From the NCBI GenBank assembly GCA_011525745.1, contig WYBU01000105.1, positions 31,734 to 95,733 of the forward strand: DNA of 64,000 nucleotides, given 5' to 3'. The DNA is from Planctomycetaceae bacterium. GTDB lineage: Bacteria > Planctomycetota > Phycisphaerae > UBA1845 > UTPLA1. A model generated the notes under the pieces. It searched no databases, had not been told where the DNA came from, and saw only the letters and a list, made by a program, of their open reading frames with translations. Below are positions 16,411 to 26,475 of the stretch, piece after piece; the stretch's first letter is position 1, and every line of letters starts with the position of its first letter. Position numbers and translations under genes: made by a program.

Positions 16411-17859
16411 TCAGCGTTCACCCAGCCGCTCCGGCATGTCGGCGATGACGTAGGCCATGACCGCCATCGCGGCGGTCGCATCCGTCAGCTCGCGCGGGTC
16501 GACCTTATCCAGCGTGTCCCCGTGCGAATGGTGGTAGTCGAAGTACGTCGATCCATCGACTTCCAGGCCCATCAGAAAAACGCCCTTCGATCTCATCCGA
16601 CCGACATCGGCGCCCGACCCGCCGCTGCGGATTCGCATCGGGCCGAGTTCCGACATCAGTTGTGCGATGGCCCGCAGTTGCCGTTCGCCTGCCGCGGCCT
16701 TCGTGCGGTCCTCGCACTCGAACGAGAAACCGGTCGGCCGGAACCCGCCGGAATCGGCTTCGATCGCCGCCACGTGCCGGCCCATTTCGTGCGCGTGGTC
16801 CTCGACGTACTGCTTCGCGCCGTTCAGACCGTTTTCCTCGTTCGTGAACAACACCACGCGGATCGTCCGCCGCGGAATCAGCCTCAGCTTGCGCAGAATG
16901 TTGACCGCCTCCATCGACATCACGCAGCCGGCGCCGTCGTCGTGCGCGCCGTGGCCGACGTCCCACGAATCGAGATGCCCGCCGATGACCACGATCTCAT
17001 CGGGCTTTTCGCGACCGCGCAACTCGGCTACCACGTTGGCGGATGAGACCATTCCCTCGTCGCGCGCTTCCATCCTCAGGTTCACCACAACGCGTTTTCC
17101 GCGCGCCGCCAGCCGCGCGATCATCTCCGCGTCCTCGATCGACAACGCCGCGGCGGGAATCCGACGATTGCCATTGCCGTAACTCATCGCCCCCGTATGC
17201 GCCGATCGCAGGCTGCGGGCCGTGACCGAGCGAATCAGACACGCAACCGCGCCCTTGTCGGCCGCCAGCCGCGCCCCGCCGTGTCGAAAGCGCACGGTCT
17301 CGCCGTAACTGGAGCCTCGGATGGTGTCATACGGCGGCATCGGATTGTTGAACAACACGATCTTGTCGCGTACCGCGTCGCCCAGCGCGTCGAGTTGGCG
17401 CTCGTCGCCAACCACAACGACTTCGGCGGTGATGCCGTCGGCGGGCGTGGCGACCGAGCCGCCCAGCCCCAGCATCGCCAGCGGCGCGCGGCGCGGCTCG
17501 ATCAGCTCCGCCGACTCGCGGCCGCGCACCCAGCGCGGAACCATGACGTGCTCGGCGCGGACGTTGTCCTGGCCGTCGGCGCGCAGCGCGCGAACGGCCC
17601 ACTCGACCGCTTCGTCGAGCGCCTTCGAGCCGCTGAGGCGGTGGCCCACGTCGAGGCAGAGTTCCTCAAGCTTCGTATGGGAATCGTTGCCGGCACGGGC
17701 GGCGCGAATGATGCGCTCGGCGGCGGAACGGTAGCTGCTGAGATCGTTCGCCGGTTCGTCCGGTTGTCGAGCATCCAGCGAAGCGACCGCTGTCAACAGA
17801 AGGAACAACGTTGCGGAAACGGCCGCCGCGAGGGGTGTGAACCTGGTGCGTTCGTGCAT
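16411..17859 (-). CDS. Secreted M28 family metallopeptidase
   Basis: A 482-residue carboxypeptidase Q-like aminopeptidase, exported by a signal peptide (residues 1-30, ending SLDARQ). A PA domain is inserted (about 120-260), followed by the M28 catalytic domain. Zinc-site segments are GGHLDSWDVGHGAHDDGAG, FTNEENGLNGAKQY and EADSGGF; the final ligand is probably in YFDYHHSHGDTLDKVD. It likely degrades extracellular or periplasmic peptides. A CATTAT lies three bases before the ATG, too close to be its own -10, so the promoter is unclear. It follows yidC by 107 bp on the same strand. Confidence 0.92.
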   Translation of the reverse strand: MHERTRFTPLAAAVSATLFLLLTAVASLDARQPDEPANDLSSYRSAAERIIRAARAGNDSHTKLEELCLDVGHRLSGSKALDEAVEWAVRALRADGQDNVRAEHVMVPRWVRGRESAELIEPRRAPLAMLGLGGSVATPADGITAEVVVVGDERQLDALGDAVRDKIVLFNNPMPPYDTIRGSSYGETVRFRHGGARLAADKGAVACLIRSVTARSLRSAHTGAMSYGNGNRRIPAAALSIEDAEMIARLAARGKRVVVNLRMEARDEGMVSSANVVAELRGREKPDEIVVIGGHLDSWDVGHGAHDDGAGCVMSMEAVNILRKLRLIPRRTIRVVLFTNEENGLNGAKQYVEDHAHEMGRHVAAIEADSGGFRPTGFSFECEDRTKAAAGERQLRAIAQLMSELGPMRIRSGGSGADVGRMRSKGVFLMGLEVDGSTYFDYHHSHGDTLDKVDPRELTDATAAMAVMAYVIADMPERLGER

Positions 17860-17966
17860 GGGATAATGTGGTCCGGCCCGTGCCTTGCCCTTGATTCAAG
17901 AACTCGCCCGCGCGGGCGAGTCCGGTGCTCGACGCTCGCTCGTGCCGCCTGTTGATGCCGCGCCGA

Positions 17967-20114
17967 TCAGCGCCTGCCGGCGCGCTGCCGTGGGCGGCGA
18001 TCGTCGGACGGCGGCCGGTTGGGCTTCTTGGCTTCCTCGGCGATTTTCTCGAATCGCTCCATCATGCCCGACAGCCGGCTGCGCAGCGCCGACTTGCGCG
18101 GCTTGGGCGCCAGTGCGTCCGAAGCGTGTATGTGCTTGCGAATCCACCACTGTTCGAGCATGCCGAAGACGTTGCTGGTGAAGATATACAGATTCAGGCC
18201 GCACGGAAAGTTGTAGAACATCAGCGCGAAGAAGATGGTCATGAAGTTCATCATCTTCTGCTGTTGTCGGAGCTGATCGGCCGGACTCGGTCGGCCGTCG
18301 GCGCTGGGCGTCGTCGGAACGGGCTTGTCCGGCTTGGTCAGCTTCTGCGTCAGCTTCTGCTGAAGGTACATGGTCAGGCCCATGACGATCGGCAGCAGGT
18401 TGAACGACGAGATCGGCCCCGTCATCGCGCCCAGCAGCGGAATGTAGAACGAACCCGAGAAGCGGATCATCGCATCGGGCGCCGCCAGGTCGCGCATCCA
18501 GAGAATGAACGGCTCGTGCCGCAGCTCGATCGACGTATTCAACGTGGTCCACAGCGCGACCCAGATCGGCATCTGGATGAACATCGGCAGGCAGCTCATC
18601 ATCTGCCCGAAGGGATTGATGCCCGCTTCGCGATAGACCTGCATCGTCTCGCGATTCAGCGCCGCCGGATCGTTGCCGTACTTGGCGCGCACCGCCTCGA
18701 TCTTGGGCTGAAGCGTCGCCATCTGCTTCTGCATGCGCATCATGCCGATCTGGCTGCGCTTGGTCAGCCCATGCAGCAGGGCGCGCACGATGATCACCAT
18801 CACGACAATCGCGAAGCCGTAATTGTGAACGCCCGGCAGCACGCGATGCAGCAACGACAGCAGCCAGCGCATGGCCGCCGCCAGCGGCCGGAACGTCAGA
18901 AACGAGCAACTCTGCGGGACCGCGTCGAGCACCTCGGGGTAGCCCAGCGCGGCGTACCGCGGCGTGTCCTCGAAACGGCGGCGTTCCTTGGGACCCAGAT
19001 ACACGGACAACGGCGCGGCCGCGGTCGCGCCCGCGGCGAGCACGGGCGTTTCGCCCGGCGTGAACACCATCGAAAACTGAATGTCGTCGTGCGCCTCGGA
19101 AATCGACGTGCGCGTAAACGCGGTCGCCTTGGCCGGACGCAGGCCGGCTTCGGACGCGACCGGCGCGACGATGCAGGCAAACCACTTGTTCACGCTGGCC
19201 AGCCATTGCATCGACCGGTTGCCCAGCAAGTCCTGGCGGCGGTTCTCGGCTTTCAGCAGCGCGTGCCGAGTGTGCGTCTCGGTCTCGACGCCGTGGGCTT
19301 CGCGCATTCCGGCGATGATGAACTGATCGTCCGAGCGAATTTCCTCGTGCTTCATCCGGATCGGACCATCCATCGTCAACGAGATCGCCAGCGGCGCGTC
19401 GGTAAGATTCTCGACGTCGTGCCGCAGCGCGAGATCGAACGCGCCGGGCGACAACGAATAGGTCTTGACGATGCGCAATAAGGGTCGGCCGTCGTGCTGA
19501 AGAACGGCCTCGAACACGGCGCGCTCCGCGTCGCCATCATGCTCTTTGCGTGCGGCCCACTTGAGTGTGCTCAGGTCGATGTCCTGTTTGGCCTCAATCA
19601 ACCGCAGGGTCGATGTGACGAACGCATGGGCCGTTCGCCCGGTCAGCGGATCGACCCAGGGTTGAATCAGGTCATACGGATCGGGCGCCGGATCGCGGCC
19701 GCGCGCCACGCTGTTTCGATATGGCGTCAAGACGGCGTGCGTCATCGCCGCGCCGCGCGAAGTAAGTTGTACGCCGAGCCAGAACTTGCCCTTGTCGCCG
19801 GTTGTGACCGGATCGCGCGAGCCGAGCAAAATCGAGACCTCCGCGTCGTCCGGATCGCCGCCGACGACGCGGTACCCAGGCTGCGCGGCCGGTTTGTCGC
19901 CGGGACCGGCCGCCAGGCTCGGCGCCGAGGCCGGCCCCGAAGCAACCGCGGATGGCGGAGCGGATTCGCCTTCTTCGGTGACGGCGACCGTGTCGGCGGA
20001 GGGCGGCTTTGGCGGGGGCGGCGGATACAGCGCGTTCATCACGCGCAGCCAGATAATCATGACGAGCATTGAAATGCTCATCGCCAGAAGCAGTCGGCGA
20101 GTATGGGCGTCCAT
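17967..20114 (-). CDS. yidC: Membrane protein insertase YidC
   Basis: YidC inserts and folds inner-membrane proteins, alone or with SecYEG. The order is: N-terminal TM (about 8-28), Pro/Ala-rich linker (30-80), large periplasmic P1 beta-domain (about 85-400), and the conserved C-terminal core with five TMs. Core marks are YGFAIVVMVIIVRALLHGLT, the KMQKQMATLQPKIEAVRAKY-like coiled loop (RMQKQMATLQPKIEAVRAKY) and MFYNFPCGLNLYIFTSNVFG. The C-tail is basic (RPPSDDRRPRQRAGRR), as in forms that contact the ribosome. 715 aa. It follows the phosphoesterase by 24 bp and Trm112 before it, suggesting one operon. Confidence 0.95.
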   Translation of the reverse strand: MDAHTRRLLLAMSISMLVMIIWLRVMNALYPPPPPKPPSADTVAVTEEGESAPPSAVASGPASAPSLAAGPGDKPAAQPGYRVVGGDPDDAEVSILLGSRDPVTTGDKGKFWLGVQLTSRGAAMTHAVLTPYRNSVARGRDPAPDPYDLIQPWVDPLTGRTAHAFVTSTLRLIEAKQDIDLSTLKWAARKEHDGDAERAVFEAVLQHDGRPLLRIVKTYSLSPGAFDLALRHDVENLTDAPLAISLTMDGPIRMKHEEIRSDDQFIIAGMREAHGVETETHTRHALLKAENRRQDLLGNRSMQWLASVNKWFACIVAPVASEAGLRPAKATAFTRTSISEAHDDIQFSMVFTPGETPVLAAGATAAAPLSVYLGPKERRRFEDTPRYAALGYPEVLDAVPQSCSFLTFRPLAAAMRWLLSLLHRVLPGVHNYGFAIVVMVIIVRALLHGLTKRSQIGMMRMQKQMATLQPKIEAVRAKYGNDPAALNRETMQVYREAGINPFGQMMSCLPMFIQMPIWVALWTTLNTSIELRHEPFILWMRDLAAPDAMIRFSGSFYIPLLGAMTGPISSFNLLPIVMGLTMYLQQKLTQKLTKPDKPVPTTPSADGRPSPADQLRQQQKMMNFMTIFFALMFYNFPCGLNLYIFTSNVFGMLEQWWIRKHIHASDALAPKPRKSALRSRLSGMMERFEKIAEEAKKPNRPPSDDRRPRQRAGRR

Positions 20115-20138
20115 GACGTGATTCAGGCGGCGCGCCGC

Positions 20139-20903
20139 CTAACGGCCCTCCCGCAAGCGTGCCCCGAGGAAATCGTCCAGCAGCGGGTTGGCCTGGATTT
20201 TCGCCACGGTGGTGTCGATGTCGTACTCGATGCGGATGAATTCCAGTTGATCGTCATTGACAATGACGTAGCTGGCGCGGGGATCGCGGTCACGCGGCTG
20301 ACCCACGCTGCCGACGTTGACGATGACTTTCTCGTCGCCCAGCACGAATTTCCGCGGCTCGGGCAGTTCGTTCGGCGGCTCGAAATAAGGGTCGTCGACG
20401 AAGACGCCCGGCACGTGCGTGTGCCCCACGAAGCACGTCGTGTGCTCCATGCGGTCGAAATTCTGTAGCAGCTTTTGTGGATTGGTGATCACGTCGTCGG
20501 GAAACAGGTACTCGTTGATCGGTTTGCGCGGCGAGCCGTGAACGAACAGCATGTCGCCCACTTCCATCCGAATCGCCATGGCGCCCAGAAACTCCCATCG
20601 GCGATTGCGCCGCGCGACGTCCGGCTCGTCCTCGAACACCTGCCTCGTCCAGAAGGCCGCCCGCTCGGCCGCGAGGTTGAAGTTGAACGGCTCATAGAAC
20701 ACCGCGTGGTCGTGATTGCCGCACAGGCAGAACTCGACCCGCTCGGCGATCATGTCCAGGCACGCGGCCGGATCGGGTCCGTAGCCGATCACGTCGCCCA
20801 GACAAACAATGCGCTTGATGCCCCGGCGGTCGATGTCCTCAAGGACCGTCCGAAGCGCTTCGGCGTTGCCGTGGATGTCCGAAATAATTGCCAGAGTCGC
20901 CAT
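20139..20903 (-). CDS. Metallophosphoesterase (calcineurin-like)
   Basis: A 254-residue calcineurin-like phosphoesterase with all five metal motifs: SDIHGNAEAL, GDVIGYGPDP, GNHDHAVFYE, FVHGSPRKP and GHTHVPGV. It resembles YfcE/serine-threonine phosphatase-like proteins that act on phosphoproteins or nucleotides; the substrate cannot be read from sequence. Start ATG at 20903. It sits eight bases after the Trm112-like gene and 24 before yidC. Confidence 0.88.
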   Translation of the reverse strand: MATLAIISDIHGNAEALRTVLEDIDRRGIKRIVCLGDVIGYGPDPAACLDMIAERVEFCLCGNHDHAVFYEPFNFNLAAERAAFWTRQVFEDEPDVARRNRRWEFLGAMAIRMEVGDMLFVHGSPRKPINEYLFPDDVITNPQKLLQNFDRMEHTTCFVGHTHVPGVFVDDPYFEPPNELPEPRKFVLGDEKVIVNVGSVGQPRDRDPRASYVIVNDDQLEFIRIEYDIDTTVAKIQANPLLDDFLGARLREGR

Positions 20904-20911
20904 GACGCCGC

Positions 20912-21085
20912 TTACTTCGCTTCCTCGACCAGCATGATGGGGATGTCGTCACGGATGGGATAGCGCCGGCCGCAGCGGGCGCAAACCAGCCAGCCGTCCA
21001 CGCCGTCGCCGGGTGTGGCCTGGAGTTCCACCGGCTCCTTACAAACGGGGCAGGCGAGAATGCTCAGTAATTCGGAGTCAATCAT
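20912..21085 (-). CDS. Trm112/UPF0434 family small zinc-binding protein
   Basis: A 57-residue product, MIDSELLSILACPVCKEPVE at its start, then a second CxxC (VCARCGRRYPIRDDIP) and the IMLVEEA end typical of Trm112-like proteins. In eukaryotes and archaea Trm112 activates methyltransferases; the bacterial YcaR/UPF0434 proteins are zinc ribbons of unsettled role. First gene of a presumed operon with the phosphoesterase and yidC. Confidence 0.88.
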   Translation of the reverse strand: MIDSELLSILACPVCKEPVELQATPGDGVDGWLVCARCGRRYPIRDDIPIMLVEEAK

Positions 21086-21343
21086 CTGGGGACGCCTTGG
21101 GCCGCAACGCCGAACGCAGGAATGCTAGGGAGGGGGGGTGAGACTGTCAATGAATGGCGGACCCGGTGCTGCCTGCGCAGCCCGGCAAAACCCTGTGTAG
21201 TGCCTCAATGCCCTGTGTAGCACGGCCGTCCTCGGCTGTGTTTGAGGAATCAGGACAATCGACACAGCGACCCCCGCCGCCCGGCATCGCATCACCGCGC
21301 TGGTTGGCACGCTTCGTCCACGTCCGACTACCATGAACCTGTT

Positions 21344-22498
21344 GTGACCGACCTCTTGGACGCCATTCCTGCCCACCTTCGCGCCCCTTCGGCGCGGCCG
21401 CGCATCGTGGCCGGGTTCGGCGCATTGTCGCGACTGGGCGAACTCGCGCAGGCCGCCGGCGGTTCGCGTGTCCTGCTGGTCACCGACCCCGGACTCGTTG
21501 CGGCCGGCCACGCGGAACGGGCCGTTGAGTTGCTGGAGGCCGCCGGCTTGGCGGCGGCGGTGTTTGGCGGCACGCGGGAGAACCCGACCGAGGCGCACGT
21601 GGCCGCCGGCGTCGAAACGGCCCGCGCGCACCGCGTCGAGTTGCTGATAGGTCTGGGCGGCGGCAGCGCGATGGACTGTGCCAAGGGGATCAACTTCGTC
21701 CTGACCAATGGCGGCCGGATGCGCGACTACTGGGGCGTCGGCAAGGCGACGCGGCCGATGCTGCCGCTGATCGCGGTGCCGACGACCGCGGGCACGGGCA
21801 GCGAGGCGCAGAGTTTCGCGCTGATCGCCGATCCCGACACGCATCAGAAGATGGCCTGCGGCGACCCGAAGGCCCTGCCACAAGCGGCCATTTTGGATCC
21901 GGAATTGACCGCCACCGTACCGCCCGCCGTGGCGGCGGCGACCGGCATCGACGCCGTTTCGCACGCGGTGGAGACATCCGCCACCAGCCGGCGCACCGCC
22001 GAATCGCGCGCCTTGTCGGTGGCGGCATGGACGTTGCTCGAGCGGTCGTTCGCGCAGATCGTTCGCGGCGCCGGTTCGGCCGATGCGGCGGCGCGGGCCG
22101 ACATGCTCATCGGCGCCCATCTGGCCGGGGCGGCGATCGAGCGGTCGATGCTGGGCGCGGCGCATGCCTGCGCCAATCCGCTGACGGCGCGGTTCGGCGT
22201 CGTGCACGGCGTCGCCGTCGGACTGATGCTGCCGCACGTTGTGCGATTCAACGGCGACGGCGATGCGAACCCTTACGCGGACCTGTGGCGCGATGCGGGC
22301 GAACTGGCCGCGCGGCTGGATGCGATGCTCGTCGCGGCGCGACTGCCGCGGCGGTTGTCGGAAATCGGCGTGCCGCCCGCCGCACTGCCCGAGCTTGCAA
22401 TGCAGGCTGCGCGACAGTGGACGGCGCAATTCAATCCGCGACCGGTCCGGGAGGCGGAGTGCCTGGCGATCTACCGCGCGGCGGCGGGCGATCAATGA
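21344..22498 (+). CDS. Iron-containing alcohol dehydrogenase
   Basis: A 384-residue group III Fe-ADH. The nucleotide site is IGLGGGSAMDCAKGINF with PTTAGTGSEAQSFALI; metal-binding segments are GIDAVSHAVE and GVVHGVAVGLMLPHVVRFN. It oxidises or reduces a short alcohol or aldehyde with NAD(P); the substrate is not evident. The start is GTG at 21344 rather than the longer TTG frame from 21242, because the upstream part overlaps an intergenic repeat word (GCACGGCCGTCCTCGGCTGT). There is no ribosome-binding site; TACCAT nine bases before the GTG suggests a leaderless message. Confidence 0.88.
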   Translation: MTDLLDAIPAHLRAPSARPRIVAGFGALSRLGELAQAAGGSRVLLVTDPGLVAAGHAERAVELLEAAGLAAAVFGGTRENPTEAHVAAGVETARAHRVELLIGLGGGSAMDCAKGINFVLTNGGRMRDYWGVGKATRPMLPLIAVPTTAGTGSEAQSFALIADPDTHQKMACGDPKALPQAAILDPELTATVPPAVAAATGIDAVSHAVETSATSRRTAESRALSVAAWTLLERSFAQIVRGAGSADAAARADMLIGAHLAGAAIERSMLGAAHACANPLTARFGVVHGVAVGLMLPHVVRFNGDGDANPYADLWRDAGELAARLDAMLVAARLPRRLSEIGVPPAALPELAMQAARQWTAQFNPRPVREAECLAIYRAAAGDQ

Positions 22499-22513
22499 GC
22501 GAATCGCCGCCCC

Positions 22514-22570
22514 TGGGGTGGCCCACCGCTTCAGCGGCGGGTTCACGATGATGGGATTTCGAGTCGCCCT
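22514..22570 (+). repeat. GCGGTGGG-type repeat, partial copy
   Basis: GGGTGGCCCACCGCTTCAGC, then GGCGGGTTCACGATGATGGG and TTTCGAGTCG: the first half of the composite repeat seen in full at 12451, 39756 and 47791. It lies between two convergent genes. Confidence 0.65.
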
Positions 22571-22667
22571 CCCTGCATTGAACAGCGCCGGCGTAGAGTC
22601 GTCTGTGCGGACCAATCCTTCGCATGGCGACGTTGCCTACGGTCCTTCCAGCGGACCCCACGGTTGC

Positions 22668-23537
22668 TCACCCCGCCGTCAGCGCGCCATACAGTTCCGG
22701 CCGCCGGTCGCGGAAGAACTGCCACACGTTTCGCACCTCGCGGATGGCGTCCAGGTCCAGATCGGCCACGACCAGATCGTCGCTGCCGCGTCCCGCCTGA
22801 GCGATGATCTGCCCGCGCGGGTTGCAGAAGTAAGACTGGCCGTAGAATTCGCCGATGCGCCACGGTTCTTCGTACCCCGGCCGGTTGATGGCGCCCACGT
22901 AGAACTGATTGGCCACGGCGTGGGCCGGCTGTTCGAGCTTCCAGAGATACTCCGAAAGGCCGGCCACGGTCGCCGAAGGATTAAAGACAATTTCCGCCCC
23001 GTTCAACCCCAGGCAGCGCGCTCCCTCGGGGAAGTGCCGGTCGTAGCAGATATAGACGCCGACTTTCCCGACGCGCGTCTCGAACACAGGATATCCCAGG
23101 TTGCCGGGACGAAAATAGAACTTCTCCCAGAACCCCGGCGCGCAGTGCGGAATGTGCGTTTTGCGATACTTGCCCACGTACGTGCCGTCGGCGTCGATCA
23201 CCGCGGCGCTGTTGTAATAAACGCCCGGCAGGTCTTCTTCGTACATCGGCACGACCAGCACCAGGCTGTGCTTGCGGGCCAGTTCGCACATCAGCTTCGT
23301 CGTCGGCCCGTCGGGGATGCGCTCCGTCAGTCCGTACCACTTCGACTCCTGCTCGGCGCAGAAGTACGGCCCGTAAAACAACTCCTGTAGGCACAGCGCC
23401 TCGACGCCGCGGCCGGCCGCCTGTTCGATCAACGCCACGTGCCGGTCGATCATGGCCTTTTTGATCTTCTCGATCGGCGACGTTGCCGGTTCACACAGCG
23501 CGACCTGTATCAGGCCGCCGCGGACGATTCGAGGCAT
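22668..23537 (-). CDS. Carbon-nitrogen hydrolase (beta-ureidopropionase/N-carbamoylputrescine amidase-like)
   Basis: A 289-residue nitrilase-superfamily amidase with the catalytic triad Glu52 (LQELFYGPYF), Lys126 (KYRKTHIPH) and Cys164 (VYICYDRHFPEG). KTHIPHCAPGFWEKFYFRPG is like the beta-ureidopropionase and N-carbamoylputrescine amidase branches, so the substrate is probably an N-carbamoyl compound, unproven. The start is ATG at 23537, with GGAGGAGA about nine bases upstream; the frame open from 23684 adds an unrelated Arg-rich stretch. No pyrimidine or polyamine gene is adjacent. Confidence 0.9.
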   Translation of the reverse strand: MPRIVRGGLIQVALCEPATSPIEKIKKAMIDRHVALIEQAAGRGVEALCLQELFYGPYFCAEQESKWYGLTERIPDGPTTKLMCELARKHSLVLVVPMYEEDLPGVYYNSAAVIDADGTYVGKYRKTHIPHCAPGFWEKFYFRPGNLGYPVFETRVGKVGVYICYDRHFPEGARCLGLNGAEIVFNPSATVAGLSEYLWKLEQPAHAVANQFYVGAINRPGYEEPWRIGEFYGQSYFCNPRGQIIAQAGRGSDDLVVADLDLDAIREVRNVWQFFRDRRPELYGALTAG

Positions 23538-23696
23538 GGCATGTCTCCTCCAACGCAGTATCGAACGGACGCGCACGACCAACGCCGCCGCGCGCTCGGC
23601 CGGACGACCGACGGACCCGCGACAGCAGCCGCGAGTGGTCCGGTCGCCGGCGAATCCCGGACATCCTCGACGGACAACCGACAATTGACAACTGCG

Positions 23697-26057
23697 TTAT
23701 CTCGCCGGCCGTCGGCTCGGACACACCGCCGCCGCCAGTTCGCAGGCGATCAACACCGCCAGCGCGGGAATCGCCAGCGAAAAGAGAATCCGAAAGCGCA
23801 ACGCCAGCGAAAAGCTGACCAGCCCGTACAAGATCGCCGCGCTGGCGACCGAGGCCAGTCGCGAACCGCGCGTTTCGCCGCCCCAGCGCGCCAGCAGCAG
23901 GCCCAACAGCGCCGACAACACCGTCGCGGCAGGCACGGCCCAGCCCGTCCACGACGGCACGATGACGACGTTGTTCATCGCGTGTTCCACCGCCGCCGCC
24001 AACGCCACGCTTCCCGGGGCCGCGCGCCCGTCGGGCGTCGCGAATCGGCGCACGTCCGGCCGCGTGTTGCCGATGATCACGATCCGATCGGCGAACGCGC
24101 GGCGCAGCTTGTCGTCGCTCCAACCGAGCACCTCGCCGAATTCGTGCGTCGCCGCGGCCAGGGCGTTATCCGGCGGCAGCGCGAAATCGAACCAGCCGAC
24201 GGTGTCACCGGTAGTCAGGCCGGGCGCCGGATTCTTTTCATCGACCCGCGTGACGCGACTAAGCGGCAGGAACGCGCGATTCGGCGCAGCCGGCGCCGAA
24301 TTGTCGGACGATAAGCCGACAAAGTGCATTGCCAACAACGGTTGCTGCTCGTGCAGCCGCAGCGCATAGGCGTCGCCGGGCCGGCAGGCCGAGAGCACCG
24401 CCAGCAGGGGCAGCGAGGAAGTCACCGAACCGCCGCGACGCGCGACGACATGGTACGCCCAGGCGAGTTCCGCCGAAAATCGTCCGGTCGTGCAGCCGGC
24501 CCGGACCACGCGGGCCAGGTTGGGACTCAGCAGCCGCGGCGGAATGTCACCGGCCGGATCGGTCCATTCCGCGATTCCCACGCACAGATCGACGCCCGCG
24601 CGGCGCAGCGCGTCGGCGCCGCGAAGAAAATCGGCGTCATGCCCCGATGCCTCGGGAAACGACAGGTCGCAGATCACGGCCCGCGGCCTCGCGGCCGCCA
24701 GCCGCTCCAGCAGCCGGCCGTTCAACCGCCGCAATGCGCGTGGATGGCGGGAAAAGTCATCGGCCAGTTCCAATCGCCGTGCCGCGGCATCGGTCGCGGC
24801 ATCGCTGGAACGAGTGATCAGCCGCACGCGGTCGAACTCCCGCGGCGGCAGGCTGGGCGGTATGGCCGTCACCAGCGTTTGCTGAATGGCGCCGCCGGCC
24901 GGCGAGCGATCACCGAGAAGAACGCCGCCGAGCGCCAGCGCGGCGACCGTCGACAGCACGGCCGCCGCCATGTGGATCAGAATCGGATGGCTCCTGCCCA
25001 GTTCGGCCAGCCGGTGCCGCGTCTGATACCAGCCGAACTCTCCCTTGGCCAGCACCGGTTCGTGGTTGAGATAGCGCGTCAGATCGGCGGCGAAATCGGC
25101 CGCCGACGCGTAGCGGGCGGCGGGCGCTTTGGAAAGCGCCTTCAGTACGATGGCTTCGAGATGCCGGTCGATGGGGCATCGCTTGGCGCGCCCCGGCCGG
25201 TCGGCCCGCTCCGAGACGCCGCTGTGCGGCGACCAGTTCCGCGACGGGCGCAGCGGAGGCGTCTGCGTGACGTTGCGCGTGATTTCATGCAGCGGCCCCG
25301 TAACCGGATAGGGAAAGCGCCCGGTCAGCGCCTGATACAGCAACACGCCCAGCGAATAGACGTCGGTGCGCACGTCGATGCGGTCGGATGCGCCGAGGGC
25401 CTGTTCCGGCGCCATGTATTGCAGCGTGCCCAGTATCTGGCCGGTCTGCGACAGCAGTGTGTCCTCCGCGCCGCCGCTCTCCTTCGCCAGGCCGAAGTCG
25501 AGAATCTTCGGCTCACCGTTCTGGTCGACGATGATGTTGGACGGTTTGAGATCGCGATGGACGACGCCCTGCTTGTGCGCATAGCTGATGGCGATCGCGA
25601 TCTCGGCGAACAGCTTGAGGACGCGCTCCAGCGGCAAGTGGTTTTCGCGGATGTACGCGATCAGCGGCCGGCCCGTGATGAAGTCCATGATGCAGTACTG
25701 GCAGCCCTCGACCGTGCCGGCGTCGAAGATCGCCACCAGGTTCGGGTGATTGAGCCGCGCGACCACCTCGATCTCGCGCATGAAGCGGCGCTTGGCGGTC
25801 ACCGACGCGAACGGACCGGCCAGCAGCATCTTGATGGCGACTTCGCGATTGGTGACGCGCTGGATGCCGCGATAGATGATGCCCTGTCCGCCGCGGTAGA
25901 TTTCGCCCTGGATGTCGTAGCCGTCGATATCGGGCGGCGGCTGGACCAGATGCGCCGCGGCCAGCCCGCCGGGCGACGTCAGCGTCGTATCGGCCAGATG
26001 ATCGAGCGGCTCGGGCGACGTGGAATCGTCCGAGGGATGCGGCAGGCCGTCGGACAT
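23697..26057 (-). CDS. Membrane Ser/Thr protein kinase with CHASE2 sensor domain
   Basis: A 786-residue kinase. The N-terminal cytoplasmic domain (about 45-335) has a Gly loop (IYRGGQGIIYRG), catalytic Lys76 (VAIKMLL), HRDLKPSNI, DFGLAKE and MAPEQA. A TM (about 365-385) leads to an extracytoplasmic CHASE2-type region (about 390-700, with RPRAVICDLSFPEASG, ALRRAGVDLCVGIAEW and FADRIVIIGNTRPDVRRF), then two or three TMs at the C-terminus. It probably phosphorylates proteins in response to an outside signal. The start is ATG at 26057 with GGAG upstream; the GTG at 26108 is less likely. Monocistronic. Confidence 0.9.
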   Translation of the reverse strand: MSDGLPHPSDDSTSPEPLDHLADTTLTSPGGLAAAHLVQPPPDIDGYDIQGEIYRGGQGIIYRGIQRVTNREVAIKMLLAGPFASVTAKRRFMREIEVVARLNHPNLVAIFDAGTVEGCQYCIMDFITGRPLIAYIRENHLPLERVLKLFAEIAIAISYAHKQGVVHRDLKPSNIIVDQNGEPKILDFGLAKESGGAEDTLLSQTGQILGTLQYMAPEQALGASDRIDVRTDVYSLGVLLYQALTGRFPYPVTGPLHEITRNVTQTPPLRPSRNWSPHSGVSERADRPGRAKRCPIDRHLEAIVLKALSKAPAARYASAADFAADLTRYLNHEPVLAKGEFGWYQTRHRLAELGRSHPILIHMAAAVLSTVAALALGGVLLGDRSPAGGAIQQTLVTAIPPSLPPREFDRVRLITRSSDAATDAAARRLELADDFSRHPRALRRLNGRLLERLAAARPRAVICDLSFPEASGHDADFLRGADALRRAGVDLCVGIAEWTDPAGDIPPRLLSPNLARVVRAGCTTGRFSAELAWAYHVVARRGGSVTSSLPLLAVLSACRPGDAYALRLHEQQPLLAMHFVGLSSDNSAPAAPNRAFLPLSRVTRVDEKNPAPGLTTGDTVGWFDFALPPDNALAAATHEFGEVLGWSDDKLRRAFADRIVIIGNTRPDVRRFATPDGRAAPGSVALAAAVEHAMNNVVIVPSWTGWAVPAATVLSALLGLLLARWGGETRGSRLASVASAAILYGLVSFSLALRFRILFSLAIPALAVLIACELAAAVCPSRRPAR

Positions 26058-26475
26058 GCGTGACTCCGTGGCGACCCGCGCGACCACGCGGGGCGGCCCA
26101 ATGCCCACAACATCTTAACGCCAATCCCAGGGGTTTTCGTTCAGAAGTTCGGGCCGGGCCGCGGCCGTGAGAACCGTGCTGCCGCGGTCCAGCCGCCGCT
26201 GTTTCGAGCCTCCAGCGCCAGCGCCCGGGTCCACGCCGCGAAGCGCGCCGCCGCCGCGGCAGCGCTGGCGGCTCCGATGGGACAGTTTCTCCAACGCGTG
26301 CTTTGCCGTGTACGAGACCGCTTCACCGCATCTTCGCGTACAATTCTTCCAATGACGCCGCCCCGCCCGGCCGCCCGGCGCGAAATAGGCGTGAACCTCG
26401 CCAGCCGGTTGTCGATAGTATGGAAATAGCGGTCACCTGCCCGACAGGCCCGATGTCCGAAAACCGGGGATTCCG
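26058..26475. other. Gene-free divergent region before lepB
   Basis: About 420 bp between the kinase and lepB. It contains a GGCTCGG-type palindromic repeat (26205-26279). No promoter matches well on either strand; TACAAT at about 26336 has no -35 at a proper distance. I see no gene. Confidence 0.4.
26205..26279 (+). repeat. GGCTCGG-type palindromic repeat
   Basis: Left arm CGAGCCTCCAGCGCCAGCGC pairs imperfectly with right arm CAGCGCTGGCGGCTCCG; the centre is GC-rich and variable. Confidence 0.55.
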